13,904 bases of DNA, taken from contig CAIOHW010000072.1 of NCBI GenBank assembly GCA_903858195.1, forward strand, positions 1 to 13,904, written 5' to 3'. Source of the DNA: Oligoflexia bacterium. GTDB taxonomy: Bacteria > Bdellovibrionota > UBA1018. The notes under the pieces are model-generated. The model was given only the letters and a program-made list of their open reading frames with translations. It did not search any database and had not been told where the DNA came from. Below are positions 1-5,784 of this stretch, piece by piece. The position numbers were made by a program, and so were the translations under genes. Position 1 is the first letter of the stretch. Every line of letters starts with the position of its first letter.

Positions 1-453
1 ATGAACGCCGCCTTCGAAAAGCCGATCTCCGCCTGTCACTCCAAGTTCGGAGGCAGGGTGCCGGAAGGAACGGTCAACCCCAAGGTCGAGGCCGAGACCC
101 TCCAGGTCGTTCGGCGCTATGTGAAGGCCATGGGTCGCTCGGAGTACGCGAACCTTCTTGGGGCGATCGAAAACTACGCGCGCTCGATCAACAGCCTGTT
201 CACCCAGTTCAAGCCGCATGACGACCGGTTTCCGGAGGCCGAGCGCAGGGACGCCCTGTTCTCGTGCTTCTATGTGCTCAAAAATCTGATGATCATGCTC
301 TATCCGTTTGTGCCTGACACGATGGACCGGCTCAGGCAGTCGCTCGCGCTCGATGCATCGGTTTTCAGCCTCGATGAGCTCGGTCGCCCCATCCCGGCGG
401 GGCACGCCATCGGGCAGAAGCAGCAGTACTTTCCGGGGGAGCAAGCCCCTTGA
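1..453 (+). CDS. metG: Methionyl-tRNA synthetase, C-terminal part (5' truncated by window)
   Basis: MetG charges tRNA-Met with methionine in the cytoplasm. Only the last 150 residues lie in the window. They form the helical anticodon-binding domain and the end of the enzyme, recognisable from the segment around SKFGGRVPE (residues 15-23), the helical core with LLGAIENYARSINSLF, and the closing PFVPDTMDRLRQSL, LDELGRP and GHAIGQKQQYFP motifs. The HIGH and KMSKS catalytic motifs must lie upstream of base 1. The ATG at base 1 is an internal methionine by homology, not the start. The protein stops shortly after the GQKQQYF segment, so it lacks the C-terminal tRNA-binding EMAP-like domain that longer MetG forms carry. 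A hairpin and tRNA-Gln follow on the same strand. Family call is confident; the true start cannot be seen. Confidence 0.9.
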   Translation: MNAAFEKPISACHSKFGGRVPEGTVNPKVEAETLQVVRRYVKAMGRSEYANLLGAIENYARSINSLFTQFKPHDDRFPEAERRDALFSCFYVLKNLMIMLYPFVPDTMDRLRQSLALDASVFSLDELGRPIPAGHAIGQKQQYFPGEQAP

Positions 454-471
454 CCAGCCCGGTTGGGCTGG
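454..471 (+). terminator. Hairpin directly after metG
   Basis: A perfect 7-bp inverted repeat (CCAGCCC, loop GGTT, GGGCTGG) begins at the base after the metG stop codon. No T-run follows, so it is not a textbook intrinsic terminator. It could protect the mRNA 3' end or mark the boundary to the tRNA transcript 23 bases further on. Confidence 0.4.
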
Positions 472-493
472 GCTATCAAGCGGTCAGTTCGAT

Positions 494-567
494 TGGGGAA
501 TCGTCCAATGGTAGGACTCCAGACTCTGACTCTGGCTATCTAGGTTCGAATCCTAGTTCCCCAACCA
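494..567 (+). tRNA. tRNA-Gln (anticodon CTG)
   Basis: The 74-base sequence folds into a full cloverleaf. The acceptor stem pairs TGGGGAA (494-500) with TTCCCCA (557-563). The D-stem is GTCC/GGAC, the anticodon stem CCAGA/TCTGG and the T-stem CTAGG/CCTAG around TTCGAAT. The anticodon loop 524-530 is CTCTGAC, which puts CTG at 526-528 and reads the glutamine codon CAG. The discriminator is A564 and the CCA tail is encoded (565-567). The weak first pair (T-A) is typical of bacterial tRNA-Gln. No mispairs are seen in any stem. Confidence 0.97.
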
Positions 568-625
568 CTTCAATCCTCCGCAGCGCGCTTTGCCCTACTC
601 CTGAGGGCGCGAGTTACCAATAAGT

Positions 626-647
626 GACCTCGGCGTACCCGAGGGTC
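626..647. other. Short hairpin between tRNA-Gln and the regulator gene
   Basis: CCTCGG (628-633) pairs with CCGAGG (639-644) around a 5-base loop. GA/TC extends the stem past a single bulged G645. It lies 58 bases after the tRNA and could end its transcript, or the converging regulator mRNA, but no T-run is present on either strand. The rest of 568-710 shows no gene that I can support. Confidence 0.25.
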
Positions 648-710
648 CCCTTGGTCGGAGGATATAAACCCGGAAAAAATAGTGGCCTCAAAGAAGGCGC
701 TCCGCCAGTG

Positions 711-1406
711 CTACTGCGTTGCTGCCGCCGAGACGAAAGGGCTCAGTAGAAACCAGCGTTTGAAGGAACGGACGTATTTGGCTTCGCCCTTCAGATGAAG
801 CTGATTTTTCTTTCGCGCGGCATCGATGCCCAGAGCGCCCCGCCAGACGTCGGTGAGTGTGCGGACGCAGGAGCCCACCTCCAAGTCCGGATCGAAGCCG
901 GGATGTTGCATGCACAGCTCAGCGTTGCGGTCCTTGATCACGACCCACCAGGTCCGGCGAGCGACAGGGGCATCGCTCAAGTGGAACTCGGCTACAAAAA
1001 CACCTTTCTCAGGAAAGTGTGCGACGTCGATGCGGCGATGAATGTCCCACATCAGGAGTCCCGGATCGAGTTCGTGTTTGCCCAGCTCCTTGATGACATA
1101 CTTCTGCCCCCACACGCCGAGCGCCATCACAAATGGAGTCAGTTCCCGGCCGATGTCGGTGACGAGATACTCAAAACCTTTTCCCGCCTTAGACTTCCGC
1201 TTTCGGATGATACCGGCGTCATCCAGCTCCTGCAGGCGCTTGGAGAGGAGTGAAGGGGACATTTTTGCCATGCCGATTCGAAGATCATTGAACTTGGTGT
1301 TTCCTGCCAGGAGCTCTCGCAGCAGGATCGGAGTCCAGCGAGACGCCACGATTTCGGCTGCGCGAGCCACTGGACAGAACTGGAAGTAGCTTTTTGAAGA
1401 ACTCAT
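711..1406 (-). CDS. HxlR-family winged-helix transcriptional regulator with C-terminal SCP2-like domain
   Basis: The 231-aa cytoplasmic protein has an N-terminal HxlR winged helix at about residues 8-100. Visible hallmarks are the early CPVARA (Cys11), the region SRWTPILLRELL, and the recognition part around SPSLLSKRLQELDDAGIIRK. The remaining ~120 residues (with DIHRRIDVAHFP, the TWWVVIKD strand and LTDVWRGALG) resemble the SCP2-like sterol-carrier domain that many longer HxlR regulators carry, perhaps as a ligand or dimer module. Several HxlR proteins sense redox or electrophile stress through that N-terminal cysteine; this is family knowledge, not shown here. I chose the ATG at 1406 over an in-frame TTG at 1424; neither has a strong ribosome site. 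The gene is divergent from the globin gene at 1518, so it may control that gene and itself through the inverted repeat between them. Confidence 0.85.
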   Translation of the reverse strand: MSSSKSYFQFCPVARAAEIVASRWTPILLRELLAGNTKFNDLRIGMAKMSPSLLSKRLQELDDAGIIRKRKSKAGKGFEYLVTDIGRELTPFVMALGVWGQKYVIKELGKHELDPGLLMWDIHRRIDVAHFPEKGVFVAEFHLSDAPVARRTWWVVIKDRNAELCMQHPGFDPDLEVGSCVRTLTDVWRGALGIDAARKKNQLHLKGEAKYVRSFKRWFLLSPFVSAAATQ

Positions 1407-1447
1407 GAAACATGCATAAATCAAGGCTTGGATCGGCGGAACAGGTA

Positions 1448-1464
1448 AGTACAGAAATTGTACT
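1448..1464. promoter_or_regulatory. Perfect inverted repeat, candidate operator of the HxlR regulator
   Basis: AGTACA (1448-1453) and TGTACT (1459-1464) are exact reverse complements separated by 5 bases (GAAAT). The site lies in the 111-bp gap between the divergent regulator (start 1406) and globin gene (start 1518). Operators of known HxlR proteins such as YodB are short palindromes built on TACT/AGTA half-sites, which fits. Binding and regulation are inferred. Confidence 0.5.
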
Positions 1465-1517
1465 GTTTGAGAGTGGGGTGCCTTGTTACCCTTCTCGAAA
1501 CCGATTGAGGAGAAACC

Positions 1518-2027
1518 ATGCGATTCACTTGTAAGATGCTTTCAGTTCTGATTTTGACCCTTTCACTGCCTGCCCTGGCTCAGGACAAGGTTTTGACCGA
1601 TGCCGAGCAAGTGGCTGGGCTTCAAAAAATGTGTTCGGACAATGCCGAGGCCATCAAGCAGCGTCAGGCCCAGAAATCCCTGTACGAACGCCTGGGCAAG
1701 CGGCCGCAGATTAACTTGCTGGCCAAGAAGATTCTTGCCGCACACTCGACCAATCCAAAGATCGGCCATATGTTTACCCACGTTAAGAAGGCTAACTTCG
1801 TTAAGAACGTGACCGATTTTCTGGTCGTAGGCACCGGTGGAGAAGGGACCTACACGGGACAGGACATGGGCAGGGTTCATCGAAGCCTAAAAATCACGAA
1901 CGCCGACTTTTTGGCTGCAGGTGGTGATGTGGGCGGCGTGATGAAGGAAATGAAGTATGGCGAGAATGAGACGCAGGAAGTCGTCTGCGCGCTCGTTTCG
2001 TTTGTTCCTGTAGTTGTTGTTAAGTGA
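1518..2027 (+). CDS. Exported group 1 truncated hemoglobin
   Basis: This is a 169-aa protein with an N-terminal signal peptide (residues 1-21, cleavage likely after LPALA), so the globin should work in the periplasm. The globin fold covers about residues 52-165. SLYERLGK opens helix A, YTGQDM precedes helix F, and His121 in MGRVHRSLKIT is the expected proximal haem ligand. Residues NPKIGHMF and DFLVVGTGGEGTYTG match the group 1 pattern. The usual B10 tyrosine appears replaced (around Leu73), as in other exported members, so oxygen chemistry may differ from that of cytoplasmic trHbN. Cys39 and Cys157 could form a disulfide. A strong site GAGGAG lies just before the ATG. It is divergent from an HxlR regulator and is probably its target. 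Likely roles are binding or detoxifying NO, O2 or peroxide; the substrate is not determinable here. Confidence 0.85.
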   Translation: MRFTCKMLSVLILTLSLPALAQDKVLTDAEQVAGLQKMCSDNAEAIKQRQAQKSLYERLGKRPQINLLAKKILAAHSTNPKIGHMFTHVKKANFVKNVTDFLVVGTGGEGTYTGQDMGRVHRSLKITNADFLAAGGDVGGVMKEMKYGENETQEVVCALVSFVPVVVVK

Positions 2028-2042
2028 TTTTTTCAGGAGATC

Positions 2043-2070
2043 GAGGAGTCGAATCCCTCCCTCTCCGTCA
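2043..2070 (+). pseudogene. 3' fragment of a tRNA-Ser-like gene (possible attachment-site scar)
   Basis: These 28 bases read as the T-arm and 3' acceptor strand of a tRNA. The T-stem is GAGGA/CCCTC (4 of 5 pairs) around GTCGAAT, followed by CCTCTCC, a G discriminator and TCA in place of CCA. CCTCTCC is the partner of GGAGAGG, which begins many bacterial tRNA-Ser genes, and G73 is typical of tRNA-Ser. No D-arm, anticodon arm or 5' acceptor strand precedes it, because the globin gene ends at 2027. Such 3' tails are left when an element integrates at a tRNA gene. The intact tRNA-Ser must lie elsewhere. Confidence 0.55.
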
Positions 2071-2131
2071 GACGGCTACGTTTAGTGTGTAGTCCCGGGG
2101 CATTGGTCTTGGTTTGGTTTTTATTCTTTCT

Positions 2132-2176
2132 GCAACAGGGAGGGGGAGCGGAAACGGTAGCTCCTCCCCCTGTTGC
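2132..2176. repeat. Long, very stable GC-rich hairpin
   Basis: The left arm (2132-2149, beginning GCAACAGGG) and the right arm (2160-2176, ending CCTGTTGC) pair over 17 positions: 16 Watson-Crick pairs and one G-T, with a single bulged A2141 and a 10-base loop. A T-rich stretch precedes it on the plus strand, but no T-run follows the hairpin on either strand, so it is not a standard terminator. It lies 9 bases outside the right end of the decayed IS element. It may be an end of another small element, a dispersed palindromic repeat, or a transcription stop for the globin gene. Confidence 0.6.
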
Positions 2177-2205
2177 TCTCAGAGATGAACCAGCCGGATG
2201 TTTTG

Positions 2206-2676
2206 CTACCCCTCCGCGTTGTAGGTGGGTCGCCAGTTCTCGAGCGCCTCTTGGGAGCGAATGCGCCACATGGTCACAGATGCCAAGCACTCACGCGTGA
2301 ACTCATCGATCACACGTTCGGTCTGCGACAAAATCATACGGCCAGACAGGGTTCGGACGCTCGAGCCTATGCCGGACGCAGCAGCCTCCGTCAGCCAGAG
2401 GCGTGCTCGTTTTGACTGTTTTTGAGGCACTTGCAGGCCCTCTTCACGCCAAATCGTGTAGACTCGGTCATGGCCCACATTCCAGCCTTCGAGATGGAGG
2501 ACGCGGGTGACCTGACGGTAGCCGTAGCGGCCGTACTGCTTTACGACTTCAATGACTCGTGACCGCAGCCGGTCCTGATCCGGGTTCCCGATGGATAGAT
2601 ATCGCTGGGTGCTAGGCAGCTGCCCCAAGACCCTAGGCGCCCGACGTTCGGAGACTTGAAGCCGCGTCCGTGCGGC
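2206..2676 (-). pseudogene. IS3-family transposase OrfB remnant
   Basis: Reading the minus strand, the start (VSERRAPRVLGQ, PSTQRYL) and the helix-turn-helix-like segment YGRYGYRQVTRVLHLEGWNV, followed by WREEGLQVPQKQSKRARLWL, match the N-terminal half of IS3-family (IS2/IS407-like) OrfB proteins. Shortly after that the match breaks. It resumes as RVIDEFTRECLA, the short block after the first catalytic Asp region, and then jumps to NWRPTYN near the normal C-terminus. The DDE integrase core is therefore mostly deleted, with at least two internal deletions, and the protein cannot be an active transposase. The stop codon lies 6 bases inside the right inverted repeat. Confidence 0.8.
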
Positions 2677-2760
2677 CTAAGCTTGGAAGTTTCCCGAAGC
2701 GGCGATCTTGAGGATGTCGATGTCGATGGCCCGATCGACCTTGAGACCGCCAAACTCCAG
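2677..2760 (-). pseudogene. IS3-family OrfA C-terminal remnant
   Basis: On the minus strand, EFGGLKVDRAIDIDILKIAASGNF followed by a TAG stop (2677-2679) resembles the end of IS3-family OrfA. There a coiled coil of the type LVADQALDKQMLKE ends in a GNF-like tail just before OrfB begins. The upstream helix-turn-helix of OrfA is not seen; the sequence between here and the left repeat at 2835 is too short to hold it. It is in the same reading frame as the OrfB remnant, whereas intact elements normally need a -1 frameshift. Confidence 0.55.
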
Positions 2761-2937
2761 CCACCAGCTGGCCAGGGTGACGGTCGTGACCCCAACCCAA
2801 CATTCAAGTTGGACCGGTTTCATCCGGGCAGGTCAGTTTCACCCAGTACACTTTATTGGGCCAGCTGGTCCGGGCATGGGCACTGGGTTTCGCAGCAGAT
2901 CCAGCCGCTCCAGATTTTTCAGGAGCAGTGGCCGTCG

Positions 2938-3453
2938 ATGAGTTTGCGCACTCCCGGCGATGTCCCGGATTCCGTCGTTGCCCTGAGCGCGTCTCATTTC
3001 CTGTCAAAAAAGATGGATGGCCTGCTCATGGATCAGGAGGTCGAATTCGTCCGATCCCTGACTCAAAGTGAAGGGTCGGGTGCCTTGTTGGTGAAGCTGG
3101 ATGTCGAGGCGCTCGCGCTTCGAGATGCAATCCAGCTTGCCGTCGGCGATACCGTTTCAACGGATGATTTGTTCCAGAGTATTGCGATTGCCGACGCCTC
3201 GCGCCTGCATGGTCCGACGTCGCTCGTGTTTGGATCGGTTGCTGATATCCGTTCCAGGCTGGATTCTGAAAAGGCTCGGATCTCGCAACTCATCGAGAGG
3301 ATGAGGGTCCTTCATGCGGAGGGGCGGCTTGCAAGCCAGAACCGTGCGCTACAGGCACAAGTTCTGATGCTATCGGCTCATCAGGACGGCAGAAGGGCAC
3401 CGGATGAGGTCATGCGGAACTTGTGGGACGACCTTGAGGTCATCGCACATTGA
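2938..3453 (+). CDS. Hypothetical helical protein, 171 aa, converging on cheY
   Basis: I do not recognise this protein. It is 171 residues, soluble and mostly helical, with no signal peptide or membrane segment. A likely coiled-coil stretch lies at about residues 110-150 (DSEKARISQLIERMRVLH and the Gln/Leu-rich part after it). Codon use looks like genuine coding sequence. The frame is open back to 2656, but everything before 2835 lies in the IS remnant, so I start at ATG 2938, with AGGAG 12 bases upstream. The IS could have removed the original 5' end. The stop codon is directly followed by the cheY stop codon on the other strand, with no base between. A flagellar-chaperone (FlgN-like) role is conceivable from the helical tail and the chemotaxis neighbourhood, but nothing diagnostic supports it. 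Confidence 0.6.
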   Translation: MSLRTPGDVPDSVVALSASHFLSKKMDGLLMDQEVEFVRSLTQSEGSGALLVKLDVEALALRDAIQLAVGDTVSTDDLFQSIAIADASRLHGPTSLVFGSVADIRSRLDSEKARISQLIERMRVLHAEGRLASQNRALQAQVLMLSAHQDGRRAPDEVMRNLWDDLEVIAH

Positions 3454-3858
3454 TCACCCCGCCGCGGTTCTGACGGCGATCTCGACGCGCTCGGACAGAT
3501 TCTCGGGGGTGAAGGGCTTTACCAGATAGGCGCTCACTCCCGCCTGGATCGCCTCGATGATCTGGTGCTGGCTTCCTTCGCCGGTGAGCATAAGCACGGG
3601 CAGCCCCTGCGTGCGCTCATCGGTGCGAACGAGTCTCAAGAAATCGATTCCCTGCATGCGGGGCATGTTCCAGTCGGTGATGATGAACTGAAACGGCTTG
3701 CCTGAGGCAAGTGCATCCTGCACCGCCTGCCAGGCGGTGTCGCCATCGTCGGCCTCGGTGATGTTGCTGACGCCAAGGCCTGTGAGACACTGGCGAACGT
3801 ACTTTCGCATGGTGGACATGTCGTCGACGACAAGGACCTTAGCGGAGCTGGGCAGCAT
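3454..3858 (-). CDS. cheY: Chemotaxis response regulator CheY
   Basis: This single-domain receiver protein (134 aa) is the expected phosphorylated output of the CheA in this operon, acting on the flagellar motor or another effector. The acidic pocket is Asp12-Asp13, the phospho-acceptor Asp62 (in TDWNMP), the switch residues Thr92 (MLTGE) and Tyr111, and the conserved lysine Lys114 in VKPF. All are intact. TDWNMPRMQG and AYLVKPF closely follow the classical CheY pattern. Its ATG lies inside the last codons of cheR (20-base overlap), with AAGGAA about 8 bases upstream, so it is probably co-translated with cheR. It is the last gene of the operon and stops flush against the converging gene at 3453, leaving no separate terminator. 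Confidence 0.95.
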   Translation of the reverse strand: MLPSSAKVLVVDDMSTMRKYVRQCLTGLGVSNITEADDGDTAWQAVQDALASGKPFQFIITDWNMPRMQGIDFLRLVRTDERTQGLPVLMLTGEGSQHQIIEAIQAGVSAYLVKPFTPENLSERVEIAVRTAAG

Positions 3859-4690
3859 GACTCATTTCCTTCCTTCGGTAGATGGAACTTCCGGCCCCTT
3901 CGATGCGGGCGAGAGGAGCGTTGGGGTCGAGGATGCACTCGGCTGCCCCGAGAAAAAGGGAGCCATCCGGGGCAAGCGCCTGCGCCATTCTCGCCAGCGC
4001 ACGCGACTTCAAATCCGCCTCGAAATAGATCAGCACATTTCTCAAAAAGATCAGGTCAAAGGGTCCCATGGAGGGAGGCGGATCCAGAAGGTTATGCTGC
4101 TGAAAACGGACGGGAGTCACGAGCTCCTGGCGGAATCGCCAGCCCTGCTGGACCTGCTCAAAATAGGCGGTGCGCGTGGCGTCGGGCAGCCCCCGCTGCA
4201 CCTCGAAGTTGGAGAAGATGCCGGCCTTGGCGCGATTGAGGGCGTTCGTCGAGATGTCACTTGCGAGGATCTCGATCTTCCATCCCGCAATACCCAGCTT
4301 GGCGGCTTCTTCGCGCAGGATGATTGCAATGGAGTAGGGTTCCTGCCCGGTTGAGCAGGCCGCAGACCAGATGCGAAGGGTGCGCGAAGCCGCGCGCGCC
4401 TTGACCAACCGGGGCAGCGCTTCGTTGCGCAGATATTGAAACGGCACGTCGTCACGGAAAAAAAGTGACTCGTTGGTCACCATCGAATCGATGATCGCCT
4501 GCCGGAGCGATGCGGCTGGCTGGGACTGCAGCTTGCGAATCAGGGCGGTGGCATCCGTGCAGCCGTGAAGGGGAGCGATGGGGGTCAGTCTCGCTTCGAC
4601 CAGGTACTCCTTGCCGGAGCCCATGTCATACCCGATGCCCTCGAGAAGGTACTTTTTCAGGAAAGCATAGGCTGCCGGATCGAGGCTCAT
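3839..4690 (-). CDS. cheR: Chemoreceptor glutamate methyltransferase CheR
   Basis: CheR transfers methyl groups from S-adenosylmethionine to receptor glutamates during adaptation. The 283-aa length is normal. The N-terminal helical domain spans about residues 1-75. The conserved VTNESLFFRD is at residues 71-80, the SAM-binding motif WSAACSTGQEPYS at 108-120, and DLIFLRNVLIYF falls in the C-terminal half, as expected for the Rossmann-type domain. The start ATG overlaps the cheB stop by 4 bases (4687-4690), and the end overlaps cheY by 20 bases. The chemoreceptor encoded in the same operon ends without an NWETF-type tail, so this CheR presumably reaches its target without pentapeptide tethering. 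Confidence 0.95.
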   Translation of the reverse strand: MSLDPAAYAFLKKYLLEGIGYDMGSGKEYLVEARLTPIAPLHGCTDATALIRKLQSQPAASLRQAIIDSMVTNESLFFRDDVPFQYLRNEALPRLVKARAASRTLRIWSAACSTGQEPYSIAIILREEAAKLGIAGWKIEILASDISTNALNRAKAGIFSNFEVQRGLPDATRTAYFEQVQQGWRFRQELVTPVRFQQHNLLDPPPSMGPFDLIFLRNVLIYFEADLKSRALARMAQALAPDGSLFLGAAECILDPNAPLARIEGAGSSIYRRKEMSHAAQLR

Positions 4691-5772
4691 GGTTTCTTCC
4701 TTTCAGCCATTCGGCCAACCAACCGCGCGAGGTCTTCGAGCGGGAGGATCTGCTGGGCCACGCCGGCTCTCACCACGGCGCCGGGCATTCCCCAGACGAC
4801 GCTGGTGGCTTCGTCCTGGACGAGGACCCTTCCGCCCGTGCGCGCGACTTCGACTGCGCCCTTGGCCCCGTCGTCGCCCATCCCTGTGAGCACCACGGCA
4901 AGCGTCGTTGATCCAAAGACCCGTGCAGCCGAGCGAAAAAGCGGATCGACCGCCGGGCGGCAGAAGTTCTCGGGCGGGTCTTGATTGAGGACGAGTCTGG
5001 GGTGACCGGGGCTCCCCGTGATCAGGAGGTGGTGGTCCCCTGGAGCAATGTGGATCGTGCCCGGCGTGAGGGCGGACTCTGCGGTGACCTCGATGCATCG
5101 GATTCCGCAGTCGGCTTCAATGCGCTCTGCAAGCATCCGGGTGAACGTCGGGGGCATATGCTGGACGACCACGATCGGAAACGGAATGTCTTTGGGGAGC
5201 TTCTTGAAGAACGCAGTGAGAGCGTTCGGGCCGCCCGTGCTCGATCCGATCGTGAGCACGCGCGGGGTTGCCTCATGAAAGGGGGCATGGAAGGGGGCAG
5301 AGAGTGGGGGAGTCACCGGTGCGGGTGACCTGGGGTTCTGTTCGCGCGACTGCTCGCGGGGTGCGAACTGGCGTACTTTGGAGAGGAGCTGCCTTCCGTA
5401 CTCGTCGAGCGAAAGTCCTCCCCCAAGCGAGGTGGGTTTTTGCACACAGTCGGAGGCCCCGGAAGTGAGGGCCCTTACGGCTCTTTCGGAGCCTTGGGAT
5501 GTGAAGGCGCTGGCCACGACGATCCGGGTTTGGGGCTTGCGCGCGAGCATCCTTGGAATCGCCGTCAGGCCATCCATCACAGGCATTTCCAGATCAAGCA
5601 GGATGACATCCACATCCCGGCCGGCAAGTTCGTCGAGTGCATTCTGCCCATTGGTGGCGCTCGCCACGATGGAGATGGCCGAGTCGCGCGAGAGCGCCTG
5701 TCGCATCACCCCGCGGTAGACCGCGGAGTCGTCGACGATCATCACTCGGATGGGGGCGGCGGCTGCGTCCAC
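4687..5772 (-). CDS. cheB: Chemotaxis protein-glutamate methylesterase/deamidase CheB
   Basis: CheB removes receptor methyl groups when phosphorylated by CheA. The 361-aa protein has a receiver domain (about 8-135) with Asp14-Asp15, phospho-acceptor Asp60 (LLDLEMP) and Lys112. A proline-rich linker (145-168) leads to the methylesterase domain (170-360). The catalytic triad is visible: Ser178 in GSSTGG, His205 in QHMPP and Asp301 in GMGDDG. The start is a GTG at 5772, chosen because AGGGG (5780-5784) lies 7 bases upstream and because it begins 4 bases after the preceding stop. A longer frame to 5844 would run into the upstream membrane-protein gene and adds only a Cys/Arg-rich, unrelated stretch. 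It overlaps cheR by 4 bases. Confidence 0.95.
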   Translation of the reverse strand: MDAAAAPIRVMIVDDSAVYRGVMRQALSRDSAISIVASATNGQNALDELAGRDVDVILLDLEMPVMDGLTAIPRMLARKPQTRIVVASAFTSQGSERAVRALTSGASDCVQKPTSLGGGLSLDEYGRQLLSKVRQFAPREQSREQNPRSPAPVTPPLSAPFHAPFHEATPRVLTIGSSTGGPNALTAFFKKLPKDIPFPIVVVQHMPPTFTRMLAERIEADCGIRCIEVTAESALTPGTIHIAPGDHHLLITGSPGHPRLVLNQDPPENFCRPAVDPLFRSAARVFGSTTLAVVLTGMGDDGAKGAVEVARTGGRVLVQDEATSVVWGMPGAVVRAGVAQQILPLEDLARLVGRMAERKKP

Positions 5773-5784
5773 TGGATCACCCCT
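5773..5784 (-). promoter_or_regulatory. Ribosome-binding site deciding the GTG start of cheB
   Basis: On the minus strand AGGGG (5784-5780) is followed by TGATCCA and then GTG. The TGA is the stop of the upstream membrane-protein gene, so termination and re-initiation sit within 10 bases. This supports the 5772 start. Confidence 0.6.

Larger units (their letters stand above)
2186..2835 (-). mobile_element. Decayed IS3-family insertion sequence with both ends recognisable
   Basis: The 650-bp remnant is bounded by inverted repeats. The right end TGAACCAGCCGGATG (2186-2200) and the left end, read on the minus strand from 2835, TGACCTGCCCGGATG, agree at 11 of 15 positions. Both begin with TG, as in IS3-family elements. 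Between them lie only pieces of orfA and orfB on the minus strand, so about half of a normal 1.2-1.3 kb element is gone. No direct target duplication is seen at the edges (AGA before 2186, GTT after 2835). The element separates the globin and tRNA-fragment region from the gene at 2938. Confidence 0.75.

Noticed and set aside
1407..1424. TTG start for the HxlR gene
   Set aside because: The ATG six codons later fits family N-termini as well, and no ribosome site favours the TTG.
2656..2937. Upstream extension of the unknown gene
   Set aside because: The stretch up to 2835 is IS remnant read antisense, and 2836-2937 has no in-frame ATG or GTG start with a ribosome site.
3698..4354. 218-codon open frame on the plus strand
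   Set aside because: Antisense to cheY and cheR, both certain; no recognisable domain.
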